Below, one piece after another: positions 28,160 to 37,126 of a stretch of 64,000 nt of DNA. Under the pieces are notes generated by a model. It had not been told where the DNA came from. It searched no databases and worked only from the letters and a program-made list of their open reading frames with translations. The position numbers and the translations under genes are program-made. The stretch's first letter is position 1; every line of letters begins with the position of its first letter. The DNA is taken from the NCBI RefSeq assembly GCF_001183985.1, contig NZ_LFZW01000001.1, forward strand, positions 619,583 through 683,582. The letters are read 5' to 3'. Source of the stretch: Peribacillus loiseleuriae. GTDB lineage: Bacteria > Bacillota > Bacilli > Bacillales > DSM-1321.

Positions 28160-29029
28160 GTGGCGGCAGTATCATCTACGATAGTATCTATGAAAGAGAT
28201 GCTTATAAAAGCAAAAGAAGAAAAATACGCTGTTGGGCAGTATAATATTAACAGTTTTCAGTGGGCAGAAGCCATTTTACAAGCAGCAGAAGAAGAACGG
28301 GCACCTGTCATATTGGCAGCGTCTGACAGACTTGTTGATTATTTAGGCGGTTTTAACATGATAGCTACTATGGTTCATAGACTTGTAGAGGAATTGAACA
28401 TAACTGTTCCAGTTGCGCTGCATTTAGATCATGGTATGAGCGTTGAAAGATGTAAACAAGCCATTGATGCTGGATTTAGTTCAGTTATGATCGACGGATC
28501 TCATTATCCAATTCATGAAAATATCGCCATGACCAAACAAGTTGTTGAATATGCACATTCAAAACAAGTATCAGTAGAAGCGGAAGTTGGAACAGTTGGC
28601 GGAAATGAGGATGGACTAATAGGTGGAATTACATATGCAGATCCAGATGAATGTTTACAGCTTGTAAATGAAACAGGGGTAGATGCATTGGCAGCTGCCC
28701 TTGGTTCAGTTCATGGACTTTATCAAGGTGAACCTAAACTCGGATTTGATGAGATGAAACAAATCTCTGAGTTGACAAAAATACCACTTGTATTACATGG
28801 TGGCTCAGGTATACCTGAATACCAAATTCAGAAGGCAATAGAACTAGGTCACGCCAAAATTAATGTGAATACAGAATGTTTACGGGCGTGGACAAAAGCT
28901 GTTCGTGAAGTGCTAGAAAATGATAGTCAGGTGTACGATGCTCGCGCAATATTAACACCTGGTAAAGAAGCAGTCACTGCAACAGTCAGAGCTAAAATGA
29001 AAGAGTATAAAACGAGTCATAAAGCATAA
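28160..29029 (+). CDS. iolJ: 6-phospho-5-dehydro-2-deoxy-D-gluconate aldolase
   Basis: Class II, zinc-dependent aldolase of 289 residues, close in sequence to fructose-bisphosphate aldolase. It splits the IolC product into dihydroxyacetone phosphate and malonate semialdehyde, the IolA substrate. Zinc and substrate blocks: [39 protein letters not shown] and INVNTE. The GTG at 28160 is preferred because GAGAGGTGAGA lies just before it; the in-frame ATG at 28142 precedes that site. About 165 bases separate it from iolT, but no terminator is seen. Confidence 0.93.
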   Translation: MAAVSSTIVSMKEMLIKAKEEKYAVGQYNINSFQWAEAILQAAEEERAPVILAASDRLVDYLGGFNMIATMVHRLVEELNITVPVALHLDHGMSVERCKQAIDAGFSSVMIDGSHYPIHENIAMTKQVVEYAHSKQVSVEAEVGTVGGNEDGLIGGITYADPDECLQLVNETGVDALAAALGSVHGLYQGEPKLGFDEMKQISELTKIPLVLHGGSGIPEYQIQKAIELGHAKINVNTECLRAWTKAVREVLENDSQVYDARAILTPGKEAVTATVRAKMKEYKTSHKA

Positions 29030-29130
29030 GAGAAGTGAAGGAGCTCATATAATGTAACGCTCCTAATCCATCTAATAAAAGAAACAAAAAATATGATATG
29101 GCATTTTTAACAAAAGAAGGAGAATGGAAG

Positions 29131-30177
29131 ATGGCAGGAAAAATTAAGGTAGGAATTGTAGGACTTGGTCGATTAGGACGTCAACATGCGGAGAATATAG
29201 CTTCTCGAATTCCTAATTGTGAGCTTACGGCAATATGTAGTGTGGTCGAAAGTGAAATAAATGAATTTCAAGAAAAATGGGGAATTCCATATAGTTATGC
29301 AAACTATGATGAAATGCTAACGAACAAAGAATTAGATGCTATTTTCATTGCGTCGCCATCAGGTTATCATTGTGAACAAATAATAAAAGCTCTTCATGCT
29401 GGATTCCATGTTTTTAGTGAAAAACCACTAGGATTATACCTTGAAGAAGTAGAAGAAGTGAAGAAGGCAGTTGAAGCACATTCTGATAAAGTATTTATGG
29501 TAGGGTTTATGCGTCGATATGATCGTTCTTATGCTGCTGCTAAGCAAAAGATTGACAATGGTGATATAGGGGAACCAATCTTGATTCGTTGTTATGGACT
29601 TGACCCAGCTAGCCAGATGGATAATTTCTTGAAATTTGCAAAAGCCAATTATAGTGGTGGACTTTTCTTAGATATGTCTATTCATGACTTTGATCTAGCG
29701 CGGTGGTATATGGGATCTGAAGCGCAGGAAGTTTGGGCGATTGGTGGCGGCTATGCACGTTCGGAATTTGATGAACTACAAGATGCTGAAACTGGTGCGG
29801 CCATGGTTCGCTTTGCAAATAATGCAATGGGGATTTTCGTTGCTGGCCGAAATTCTGCACATGGCTATCATATTGAGACTGAGATCATCGGTACAAAAGG
29901 TAGCATCAGAATTGGTACAGTTCCAGAGAGAAATCAAGTCGTGATATTTAATGAAACAGGTGCTGTAAAAGAATGCTTTGATGGATTTATAGAGCGCTTT
30001 GAGCAAGCGTATTTAAGCGAAGTAGAAGAATTCATTAATTGCATTTTAGAAGAGCGTAAGCCAACAGTTACTGTACAAGACGGAGTAGAATCAACAAAAC
30101 TTGGCTATGCGTGTAAGAAATCATTTGAGACACGCCAACTAATTCACGTACAAACGGAATCTCTTATGACGAATTAA
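29131..30177 (+). CDS. Inositol 2-dehydrogenase (Gfo/Idh/MocA family; IolX-like)
   Basis: NAD(P)-dependent oxidoreductase of 348 residues that would oxidise an inositol to its 2-keto form, feeding IolE. The Rossmann motif is GIVGLGRLG, then FSEKPLGL with the conserved Lys, VGFMRRYDRSY, and the catalytic-site block FLDMSIHDFDLARW. The start at 29131 follows AAGAAGGAGA. These motifs resemble my memory of B. subtilis IolX (scyllo-inositol dehydrogenase) more than IolG, so it may act on scyllo-inositol, myo-inositol or both. It is the last intact gene of the operon. Confidence 0.85.
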   Translation: MAGKIKVGIVGLGRLGRQHAENIASRIPNCELTAICSVVESEINEFQEKWGIPYSYANYDEMLTNKELDAIFIASPSGYHCEQIIKALHAGFHVFSEKPLGLYLEEVEEVKKAVEAHSDKVFMVGFMRRYDRSYAAAKQKIDNGDIGEPILIRCYGLDPASQMDNFLKFAKANYSGGLFLDMSIHDFDLARWYMGSEAQEVWAIGGGYARSEFDELQDAETGAAMVRFANNAMGIFVAGRNSAHGYHIETEIIGTKGSIRIGTVPERNQVVIFNETGAVKECFDGFIERFEQAYLSEVEEFINCILEERKPTVTVQDGVESTKLGYACKKSFETRQLIHVQTESLMTN

Positions 30178-30187
30178 ATTGTAGAAT

Positions 30188-30215
30188 AGATTGGGATTCC
30201 TCTCAATCTATTTTT
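30188..30215 (+). terminator. First terminator of the iol operon
   Basis: AGATTGGGA pairs with TCTCAATCT and runs into ATTTTTCC, about 10 bases after the stop. Confidence 0.75.
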
Positions 30216-30223
30216 CCTTTTAT

Positions 30224-30264
30224 GAGGGCCTTTGGTTGTTGTTATTCCAAAGGCCCTGTTTTTT
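30224..30264 (+). terminator. Second terminator of the iol operon
   Basis: AGGGCCTTTGG pairs with CCAAAGGCCCT and is followed by GTTTTTT. Two terminators in tandem close the operon firmly. Confidence 0.85.
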
Positions 30265-30283
30265 AATGAAATTTCACAATATT

Positions 30284-30419
30284 AGAGGGTGTTAAAAAAG
30301 TCTGATAAAAATAGCTGTCGAATTGCATCAAAGCATATTAATGACCTTCTATTAAAATCGCGCACGTCATGACGAGCAACACAGAAGTCAGCACATCCTG
30401 TGCAAGTCCGGTCCTTCAT
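30284..30419 (+). mobile_element. MITE-like repeat, family 2, copy B (right end lost)
   Basis: Left end AGAGGGTGTTAAAAAAGTCTG and the block AAAAATAGCTGTCGAATT match the copy at 36868-37018 in reverse, and TAATGACCTTCT plus GCGCACGTC match copy A at 19419. The expected TTTTTGAACA right end is absent: the element runs directly into the remnant of a sugar isomerase gene. Confidence 0.6.
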
Positions 30420-30845
30420 GTTGAGACAGAAGAACAAATTGAAAGATTATTAAAAGATACAGATATCCAGCTCTGTCTAGGCACAGGACATCATGCGTAC
30501 GCTGGCGGTGATCCTATTGCTTTTATGCGTAAACATCATAATCGAATCCCATATCTTCATATTAAAAATTGCGATCTGAAGGTAAGAGAGAGTATGCAAA
30601 CTGGAAAGTGGTCACTCGTAAAAGCCATAAGTAAAGATATTATGTGTGAGCCTGAACATGGCATGGTAGATATGGAGTCGTTTTTAGAAGCTTTTATTGA
30701 AATTGATTTTAATGGTTGGGTGATTGTTGAACAAGACATGTATCCTGCACCATTTGATAAGCCATTCCCTATTGCCAAACGAACAATGGAGTATCTAGAA
30801 CGTATTGGTATGGTGAAAACTGTTCAACATGTAGTGAATAGATAA
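30420..30845 (+). pseudogene. 3' remnant of IolE/IolI-like sugar isomerase
   Basis: About 140 C-terminal residues of a TIM-barrel isomerase/epimerase of the IolE/IolI/MocC kind: LCLGTGHHAYAGGDP, IPYLHIKNCD and GWVIVEQDMYPAPFD hold the expected metal ligands. The N-terminal half is missing and is replaced by MITE-like sequence; the frame can be extended upstream only into that repeat, with no ribosome site. It lies behind two terminators, so little transcription is expected. It was probably an inositol-pathway gene (iolH/iolI type) at the end of the regulon. Confidence 0.8.
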
Positions 30846-31015
30846 TAAAATAGAGGGAGCTTATAACAGGAAAATAAGCCATCTCAGTGCTTTTTGTTTA
30901 GTTATAAAGAAGTAAATGAACAATTAGATTAATTGGAGTTTTATATTTTCATCCTTTCTATTCAATGATAATAGATATAAGGTAAGAATTATCAAACAAT
31001 TAAATATGTAACTTT

Positions 31016-31110
31016 CTTATCTAGAGCGGTGGAGGGACTGGCCCTAATACCTCAGTAACAGACTTTTTAAGTACTGTGCTAATTCCAGAAGCGTAAGGCT
31101 TGAAGATAAG
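31016..31110 (+). promoter_or_regulatory. SAM-I (S-box) riboswitch aptamer
   Basis: P1 pairs CTTATC with GATAAG. The core AGAGCGGTGGAGGGACTGGC fits the S-box core consensus, and GTGCTAATTCCAG is the conserved 3' part. The usual GGCAACC is degenerate here (AGTAACAG). It precedes a methionine-synthase-like gene, the usual target, but that gene is broken. Confidence 0.85.
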
Positions 31111-31133
31111 AAGAGTAAATAGTCATTGCGCGT

Positions 31134-31170
31134 AAACCTCATCTTGTTTTCAAGAAGAGGTTTTTATATT
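31134..31170 (+). terminator. Riboswitch expression-platform terminator
   Basis: AAACCTCATCTTG pairs with CAAGAAGAGGTTT and is followed by TTATATTTT. The 5' arm can also pair with CTTGAAGATAAG of the aptamer's P1, which would form the antiterminator when SAM is low. Confidence 0.8.
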
Positions 31171-31219
31171 TTGCTTACTAGTACGCAAAAAATCTAATAA
31201 AAGAGAGAAGGAATTGGAC

Positions 31220-32236
31220 ATGACAAAAACAATAACGAAAGTACCATTTAAAGCAGATCACATAGGTAGTTTATTGCGACCAGATACTCTACATCATGCA
31301 AGAAAAGACTTTAAAGAAGGTACAATTACTGCGGAACAATTGAAACAAAGGAAATAAAACGGATTGTTGATAAGCAAATTGAGGTAGGGCTGGAGCTAGT
31401 GATGGATGGTGAATTTAGACGCACATGGTGGCACTTAGACTTCTTAGAGTATTTAAATGGGTTTGAAGGATTTGTACCTGAAAAAGGATACTCTTTTGAT
31501 GGTGGGGTAGAAACAGAGAGATATAATGTTCGTAATATAGGGAAGATTTCATTCAATCCTGATCATCCATTCATACAGGACTTTATTGAATTTAAGAAAA
31601 TCGTTGCGGACCGAGCTATTGCGAAACAATCTACCGAGACATTGAAGAATATGCAAATGATATTGATATTATTAAAGCGTACCAAGATGCATTAAAAGCG
31701 TTTTATGAGGTAAGGTGTACGTTATATACATAGCTGGACTTTCTTCACCAGATATCCCATTCAATGATGGGGAGTGTTCAAGAGAATATTTGATCGAATT
31801 AGCCTTGCGTGTAGTCAATGGCGTTTTGGAAGGGAAACCTGAAGATATAATCGTGACAACAAACTTATGCCGTGGAAACTATCAATCTACTTGGGCGTTT
31901 AAAGGAAGCTATTCACTCATCGCACCAACCTTACTTGCAAAAGAAAAAGTAGATGGTTTCTTCTTAGAATATGACGATGAACGTTCAGGAGATTTTAAAC
32001 CATTAGAACATATTCCTAATGATGGTGCACAAGTTGTATTGGGAATTGTCACATCTAAAAATGGAGAAGTCGAAGATAAAGAAGCAATCAAAGCTCGTAT
32101 TGTGCCACATGAACAATTGTGTTTAAGCCCACAATATGGATTTGCTTCCACGCATCATGGCAACAAGCTAACTGAGGAACAACAATGGGAAAAACTAAAA
32201 TTCATCGTTGATGTTTCAAAAGAGGTTTGGGGATAA
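31220..32236 (+). pseudogene. MetE C-domain-like methyltransferase (YxjG/YxjH type), frameshifted
   Basis: ATG at 31220 follows GAGAAGGAATT. It reads KADHIGSLLRP for about 45 codons, then hits TAA at 31355. The correct frame resumes at once (IVDKQIEVGLELVMDGEFRR), continues to about 31630, and after a further shift and an apparent loss of about 50-60 residues resumes with YANDIDIIKAYQDALKAF. The last part (TTNLCRGNY, DGFFLEYDDERSGDF, LSPQYGFAST with the zinc Cys) is intact to 32236. The family is the cobalamin-independent methionine synthase C-terminal domain. At least two frameshifts and one deletion make it non-functional. Confidence 0.88.
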
Positions 32237-32259
32237 GCCCAAATTAAATAAATGAAATG

Positions 32260-32296
32260 ACGGAGCAAAGCCTAGAATTATAAGCTTTGCTCCGTT
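32260..32296 (+). terminator. Terminator after the MetE-like pseudogene
   Basis: ACGGAGCAAAGC pairs perfectly with GCTTTGCTCCGT across a 12-base loop; only a short T run (TGTT) follows. Confidence 0.7.
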
Positions 32297-32408
32297 GTTA
32301 GTCGTAAAGAAAGCGTAAGAAGAGATTGGTTTACCTTGATGACTATCTTGGAGTTTGTCGACGTCCTTGCAAACGGTGAAGTTCTACTGACACAGTTGAT
32401 ACGTCTCA

Positions 32409-33284
32409 TTAGGTCGTTAATTTCCGGTCTTTTGAATGCATCGGCTTTACACGAGTTACTTCCTTCACTGAAGAATATCTGTTATGAAAAATGGCATTGA
32501 TTTCTCCACCTATCACAAGAATAAGCCCAGTTACATACAGCCATAGCATAAGAACGATGACACCACCAAGGCTTCCATATGTGGAAGAATAGTGGCCAAA
32601 GTTACTTACATAAAAGGAAAAGGCAATGGAAATGATTAGCCAAGTGACAGTGGCAACGATGGCACCGGGAAGAACATGCTTAAATAGGTATTTCTTATTG
32701 GGAGCAAATTTGTATAAAAAAGTAAGCACAGTCGAAATAACAGCGAAAGCGATGACCCAGCGTAAAAGATTGAAGATGCTTTTGAATTCGATTGAAATGG
32801 GTACAACTTGATTAGCCATATTTAAAATAACATTACCGAATACCGGAAGTACGAGTACAACAATAAAGGCAACGATCATCCCTAAAGTTAAGGCAATGGA
32901 AATTAGTCGAGCTACAAGGAAATTTCTTGTTTCTTTAACATCAAAAGCAATATTCATAGCATGCATGAAGCCGTTCATACCGTTGGATGCTGACCAAATC
33001 GTTCCTAAGATTCCTACTGTAAAAAGTCCACCGTTTGACTCTGTTACAATTCCGATAATCGTATCAGCTAGCACGTCTGTCGTTTCTGAAGGCAAGAAAT
33101 GATTCATAAAGTTGATTGCTTGTTGTGGCTCAATATTTAGATAGGGAAGAATGGAAAGCAATAAAATGAGTAATGGAAAGAGGGAAAGTAAGTAATAATA
33201 CGCCTGTTCAGCAGCTAACCCTGTTGCCCGATCCTCCTTCATTTCGTTCTTAAGTTCTTTTCCGAACGCTAGTAGATGTTTCAT
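32409..33284 (-). CDS. YihY/BrkB-family membrane protein, paralogue 1
   Basis: Integral membrane protein of 291 residues from the YihY/virulence factor BrkB family (once misnamed ribonuclease BN). About six membrane segments; signatures ATGLAAEQAYYYLLSLFPLL, WSASNGMNGFMHAMN, YKFAPNKKY and the C-terminal YGSLGGVIVLMLWLYVTGLI. The role is unknown; lipid transport or envelope functions have been suggested for relatives. The start is preceded on the minus strand by a purine-rich site (GGAGTGAAG). A second member lies at 39785-40603, with the same blocks. Confidence 0.88.
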   Translation of the reverse strand: MKHLLAFGKELKNEMKEDRATGLAAEQAYYYLLSLFPLLILLLSILPYLNIEPQQAINFMNHFLPSETTDVLADTIIGIVTESNGGLFTVGILGTIWSASNGMNGFMHAMNIAFDVKETRNFLVARLISIALTLGMIVAFIVVLVLPVFGNVILNMANQVVPISIEFKSIFNLLRWVIAFAVISTVLTFLYKFAPNKKYLFKHVLPGAIVATVTWLIISIAFSFYVSNFGHYSSTYGSLGGVIVLMLWLYVTGLILVIGGEINAIFHNRYSSVKEVTRVKPMHSKDRKLTT

Positions 33285-33423
33285 TAGACTTCACTCCTGG
33301 ATTTTGACTGGTTAGAAGTCTATTCCCTACGAAAGACGATCATAATCCTTGGTGAGACTAAAACTTTTGCTCACAAACAGAAAGAAGCCTAAAGTTTTGG
33401 CTTCAAGCGTAATAGAGATTAGC

Positions 33424-33462
33424 AAAAAAAGAATCTCTTCCAATGGATGAGATTCTTTTTTT
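33424..33462 (-). terminator. Terminator of mreBH
   Basis: AAAAAAAGAATCTC and GAGATTCTTTTTTT pair, giving T tracts on both strands; on the minus strand it closes mreBH, 55 bases after the stop. Confidence 0.85.
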
Positions 33463-33517
33463 CCAATATCTTTTCCGTACTACATGTAGTGAAAGAGGAA
33501 AGGGTTAGCATTTGAGT

Positions 33518-34525
33518 TTACTTGATAGCTTTTTGAAGTTTACTTATCAGATGTACAGAACGTCCGGTTCCAATTGCGACCGATTCAAGCGGATTTGGCG
33601 CTAGATGAACAGGAACGACAATTTCTTGGCTCAGCCATTCTTGAATACCATTAAGCATAGCGCCACCGCCGGTAAGGACTACACCTCGGTCGACGATGTC
33701 ACCACTCAACTCAGGTGGACAATCTTCAAGGGTAGCACGAATGGCCTCTAAAATATGAAGAAGGGACTCACGAATGGCTTCTTGGATTTCCTCTGAGTGA
33801 ATAGTTACGGTTTTCGGCAGACCTGAGACAAGATCCCGACCTCTTATATCCATGGTGAGATGGTCATGCTGAATGAGAGCATGGCCGATTTCTATTTTAA
33901 TTCGTTCGGCAGTGCGCTCTCCAATAAGCAGATTGTATTGTTTTCTAATATGTTGAATAATATCTTCGTCAAACTGATCTCCACCGATTCGTATGGAGTT
34001 GCAGGATACGACGCCACCAAAGGAGATAATCGCCACTTCTGTTGTTCCGCCACCGATATCTACTACGACATTCGCGGTAGCTTCATCAACGGGCAAGTCT
34101 GCTCCGATTGCGGCAGCAACTGTTTCTTCTATTAAATGCACCTGCTTTGCTCCGAAGTTTTTCACGGCATCTTCAATGGCCCTTCGCTCAACTGTCGTAG
34201 AACCAGATGGTGTACACACTACAACGACAGGCTTTCTGATTGAAAGTCCAAGCTGCTTCGCTGCTACCTTCATAATTTGCTTAAGCATTTGTGAAGTAAT
34301 ATCGAAATCTGCAATAACTCCATCTTTCAATGGCCGAATAGCCACTATATTTCCTGGCGTTTTTCCAATCATCTCTTTTGCAGCACTACCAACAGCCACC
34401 ACTTTATTGGTGATTGTATCAATAGCTACAACAGATGGTTCGTTAAAAATAATTCCTTTGTTTTTACTATAAATTAATGTATTGGCTGTCCCTAAATCGA
34501 TGCCAATTTCTGTATTTGAAAACAT
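33518..34525 (-). CDS. mreBH: Actin-like cell-shape protein MreBH
   Basis: MreB-family actin homologue of 335 residues, the length I recall for B. subtilis MreBH. It forms membrane-bound filaments that guide lateral cell-wall synthesis and hydrolases. Phosphate-1 block [13 protein letters not shown], phosphate-2 block [19 protein letters not shown] and adenosine block [13 protein letters not shown] are intact. An N-terminal MFSNTEIG lacks a long amphipathic helix, as in Bacillus MreBs. GGGGTGA precedes the ATG. It is monocistronic. Distinction from Mbl/MreB rests on the C-terminal [10 protein letters not shown]...LQKAIK, which matches my memory of MreBH. Confidence 0.88.
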   Translation of the reverse strand: MFSNTEIGIDLGTANTLIYSKNKGIIFNEPSVVAIDTITNKVVAVGSAAKEMIGKTPGNIVAIRPLKDGVIADFDITSQMLKQIMKVAAKQLGLSIRKPVVVVCTPSGSTTVERRAIEDAVKNFGAKQVHLIEETVAAAIGADLPVDEATANVVVDIGGGTTEVAIISFGGVVSCNSIRIGGDQFDEDIIQHIRKQYNLLIGERTAERIKIEIGHALIQHDHLTMDIRGRDLVSGLPKTVTIHSEEIQEAIRESLLHILEAIRATLEDCPPELSGDIVDRGVVLTGGGAMLNGIQEWLSQEIVVPVHLAPNPLESVAIGTGRSVHLISKLQKAIK

Positions 34526-35021
34526 CTAGTCACCCCTATTAATTAGAGTTTGACCCCTATATAGCATTTTACATAAAATTTGTAGAATGTGGGGGAAATA
34601 ATATGTGGTAATTGTTTACATTCGCCAAAAGCCTCTGTCGAAAGAGTGAATATTTCCCGGAAAATGCTCGACATTTAACATATCATTTTAGAAAATAAAA
34701 AACCATGCCAATTAAAGGGACAATTCATAAATGGTACCATAAGAAAACTTGCTACTTGATCAATCACGTTTATCCCGGCTTAACAGCCTGGGCCATATAT
34801 TGGCTTAGAAAATTGCAAGCATGTAATAGGTGAGGACGGGGGCTAAAATCTTTTTTCTGGTACAAACGAAGTGATAACGTATCCGGTCCTATTCATGAAA
34901 AGGTAAATTGTTCTTTTTGTTGAACTTGTTTACGAATATTGGGGAAAATGGAAATTTAATTGATTCGGAAAACCAATCAGCAATCATATTGTTAGTTTTT
35001 TTGAAAAAAATAAAAAGGTAC
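34526..35021. other. Divergent intergenic region mreBH/motA
   Basis: No gene is supported. It should hold the mreBH promoter; no confident hexamers were found. A short family-3 repeat relic lies at 34768-34798. AATAGG at 34819 and CCTATT near 34891 could pair around a 60-base loop that contains GGACGGGGGC, but no known riboswitch core was recognised. Confidence 0.4.
34768..34798 (-). repeat. Family-3 repeat relic
   Basis: On the minus strand GGCCCAGGCTGTTAAGCCGGGATAAACG is nearly the same as the right half of the copy at 42227 (CAGCCTGTTAAACCGGGATA). Only one arm is recognisable. Confidence 0.5.
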
Positions 35022-35048
35022 TCATTTATTCACGTTTCCTACCGATAT
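35022..35048 (+). promoter_or_regulatory. Sigma-D-type promoter before motA
   Basis: ACCGATAT at 35041-35048 matches the sigma-D -10 box GCCGATAT at seven of eight positions. The -35 position 15 bp upstream reads TCAT, a weak match to TAAA. It lies about 40 bp before motA. B. subtilis motAB is also transcribed by the motility sigma factor. Confidence 0.5.
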
Positions 35049-35089
35049 AAAGGAAAGAGAGTAGAAGAATAAATGAATGGGTGAATATG

Positions 35090-35878
35090 ATGGATAAAAC
35101 GTCGATAATTGGTGTCATTCTAGGAGTCGTTGCAATAGGGGTCGGGATGTATTTAAAAGGTGTGGCTATGTCTGCCTTGGTGAATCCAGCTGCTATCTTA
35201 GTTATTTTGGGTGGAACAGCTGCAGCTGTCATCACGGCTTTCCCTTCATCTGAATTAAAGAAACTACCAAAGCTATTGAAAATTTTATTTACTGAACAAG
35301 AGCTAACAAAACCACAGGAATTAATTCAAACATTTTCCGAGTGGGCGGTGATTGCAAGGAAGGAAGGTTTACTTGCATTAGAAACCATTGCAGAGCAAGT
35401 AGATAATCAATTTTTAAAAAATGGTTTGAATCTTACTGTAGAAGGTCAAAGTGCGGATTATATTCGTGATGTACTGTCTGAAGAAATCGATGCAATGGAA
35501 GAGCGTCACCTTGGAGGAGCGGCCATTTTCACACAAGCAGGTACATATGCGCCTACTCTAGGAGTATTAGGAGCGGTATTAGGGCTAATCGCAGCACTTG
35601 GAAACATGGATAATACGGACGAACTTGGACATGCCATTTCAGCAGCCTTCGTTGCGACCATGCTCGGAATCTTTACAGGGTACCTGCTGTGGCATCCATT
35701 TGCCAATAAGCTAAAACGTAAATCACTGGCAGAAGTACGGATTAAGGAAATGATGATTGAAGGAATCCTATCAATTATTGAAGGAGAAGCGCCACGAACG
35801 ATCGAACAGAAGCTGACTTCCTATTTGACGGCTGATGAACGGAGAAAATGGCTGGAAGGCGTGAAGCAAGATGGCTAG
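35090..35878 (+). CDS. motA: Flagellar motor stator protein MotA
   Basis: Stator subunit of 262 residues in the proton-driven motor. Four membrane segments; the first (IIGVILGVVAIGVGMYLKGV) and the pair around TYAPTLGVLGAVLGLIAAL and AISAAFVATMLGIFTGYLLW are clear, and the cytoplasmic loop between segments 2 and 3 holds charged residues (RKEGLLALE, MEERH) that contact FliG. MDKTS at 35090 matches the usual MotA opening; an ATG directly before it is an alternative start. It overlaps motB by eight bases. Confidence 0.93.
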   Translation: MDKTSIIGVILGVVAIGVGMYLKGVAMSALVNPAAILVILGGTAAAVITAFPSSELKKLPKLLKILFTEQELTKPQELIQTFSEWAVIARKEGLLALETIAEQVDNQFLKNGLNLTVEGQSADYIRDVLSEEIDAMEERHLGGAAIFTQAGTYAPTLGVLGAVLGLIAALGNMDNTDELGHAISAAFVATMLGIFTGYLLWHPFANKLKRKSLAEVRIKEMMIEGILSIIEGEAPRTIEQKLTSYLTADERRKWLEGVKQDG

Positions 35879-36632
35879 GAAGAGAAGGAAAATACGTAAG
35901 GAAGAACATATGGATGAATCATGGCTTGTTCCTTATGCGGATATTATGACCTTGCTCTTGGCATTATTCATCGTGCTATTTTCCTCGAGCGCAGTTGATG
36001 CTAGTAAATTCCAACAACTTTCGGGTGTGTTCAATCAAATTTTCACAGGAGGAACAGGGGTAATGAATTATCCTTCTCCTGTTCCGGGCCCACCAGACAA
36101 GAAAGACCCTTCAGCAGATGGTACTGGAAAGAATGAGCAAGACAATCTTGGACAGGTCGAACAAAAGGAGCTCTCAGAAATCCAAGAAAAAGTAAATGTA
36201 TTTATCAGGAACAATCAATTAAATGACAAATTAGACACCTCGTTAACGAGCGGAGGTTTGCTCCTTACAATTCGGGATAATGTATTATTTGATTCGGGAA
36301 GTGCCGAGATAAGGATGGAAAACCAGGGGATTGCGCGGGAGATATCTGAATTGCTCATCATGGATCCACCTCGTAGTATCGTAATTAGCGGACATACCGA
36401 TAATGTACCGATTCAAACGGCTAGATATGATTCTAACTGGGATTTAAGTGTGATGCGTGCGGTGAATTTTATGAAAATACTGCTTGAAAATAATGGCTTG
36501 AATCCTAAATGGTTTAGTGCTAAAGGATACGGAGAGTTTATGCCAATCGCTGCTAATGAAACAGCAGTTGGACGAGCGAAGAATCGGCGTGTGGAAATTC
36601 TTATCGTGCCACGGAATACTATAATGAAATAA
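35871..36632 (+). CDS. motB: Flagellar motor stator protein MotB
   Basis: Stator subunit of 253 residues. A basic N-terminus precedes the single membrane helix PYADIMTLLLALFIVLFSSS, with the proton-carrying Asp24. A Pro-rich linker around residues 65-85 leads to the OmpA-like peptidoglycan-binding domain with VISGHTDNVPI and NRRVEILI. It overlaps motA, so the pair is translationally coupled. The sequence MotAB rather than MotPS is supported by similarity of MotA and the Asp context, but ion specificity is inferred. Confidence 0.93.
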   Translation: MARKRRKIRKEEHMDESWLVPYADIMTLLLALFIVLFSSSAVDASKFQQLSGVFNQIFTGGTGVMNYPSPVPGPPDKKDPSADGTGKNEQDNLGQVEQKELSEIQEKVNVFIRNNQLNDKLDTSLTSGGLLLTIRDNVLFDSGSAEIRMENQGIAREISELLIMDPPRSIVISGHTDNVPIQTARYDSNWDLSVMRAVNFMKILLENNGLNPKWFSAKGYGEFMPIAANETAVGRAKNRRVEILIVPRNTIMK

Positions 36633-36639
36633 GAAAAAC

Positions 36640-36698
36640 AAACTTGGTTCCTTTAAATGGCGCGGAAATACTTGCTATTTAATAGAAGCCAGGTTTTT
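36640..36698 (+). terminator. Probable terminator after motB
   Basis: AAACTTGGTTC pairs imperfectly with GAAGCCAGGTTT around a loop of about 35 bases and ends in TTTTT. Confidence 0.45.
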
Positions 36699-36867
36699 CA
36701 TGTTACAAGTATTGGAATGTGACTAGAGTCTTTTTTTCTATTTTATATTAGCTTGAGAATCGTAAACAAAGAATGTCTACAGATCTAACAATAATTAGAT
36801 ACAGGTCAAGTCGAGAGGCTGTTTTACTAGAAACTGTGTATAGATTGTAAAGACAGTCCCTAAAAGT

Positions 36868-37018
36868 GTGTGTTCAAAAAGGAGGATAAAAAGAGCCGAG
36901 AAGTTCGAGGAGTGATCGTCTCGAGGAGCGCAGCGTATACAATAATACGTGAGGACCGGAGAGACAGAGCGACGAAGAAATTCGACAGCTATTTTTACCG
37001 GACTTTTTGAACAACCTC
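36868..37018 (-). mobile_element. MITE-like repeat, family 2, copy C
   Basis: Complete copy of 151 bp: GTGTGTTCAAAAAGGAGG at the left and CCGGACTTTTTGAACAACC at the right form a terminal inverted repeat GTTCAAAAA. Read on the minus strand it matches copy A at both ends and copy B at the left. It has no coding capacity. It sits about 45 bp upstream of the mapB promoter, without disrupting it. Confidence 0.75.
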
Positions 37019-37062
37019 TAAAAGGACAACTTTCTTTGTCTTGGAAGAAAAGAGCATTGTTG

Positions 37063-37091
37063 TTCATATCTTGGCTTTTTTGCAGTAGAAT
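37063..37091 (+). promoter_or_regulatory. Sigma-A promoter of mapB
   Basis: TTCATA and TAGAAT with a 17-bp spacer, ending 35 bp before the start codon. The -35 box is weak. Confidence 0.4.
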
Positions 37092-37126
37092 AGAGATAAA
37101 CGTTATTTTAAAAGGAAGTGTCCAGA

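Noticed and set aside
30369..30420. ATG at 30369 as the true start of a complete sugar isomerase
   Set aside because: The first 17 codons lie in the mobile repeat, there is no ribosome site, and the N-terminal half of the barrel is missing.
34526..34620. Sigma-I promoter for mreBH
   Set aside because: A C-rich stretch (TTCCCCCAC on the minus strand) is present but no CGAA -10 element follows at a suitable distance.
34819..34896. Riboswitch before motA
   Set aside because: AATAGG/CCTATT can pair around a GGACGGGGGC loop, but no conserved core of a known class is visible and the arms are short.
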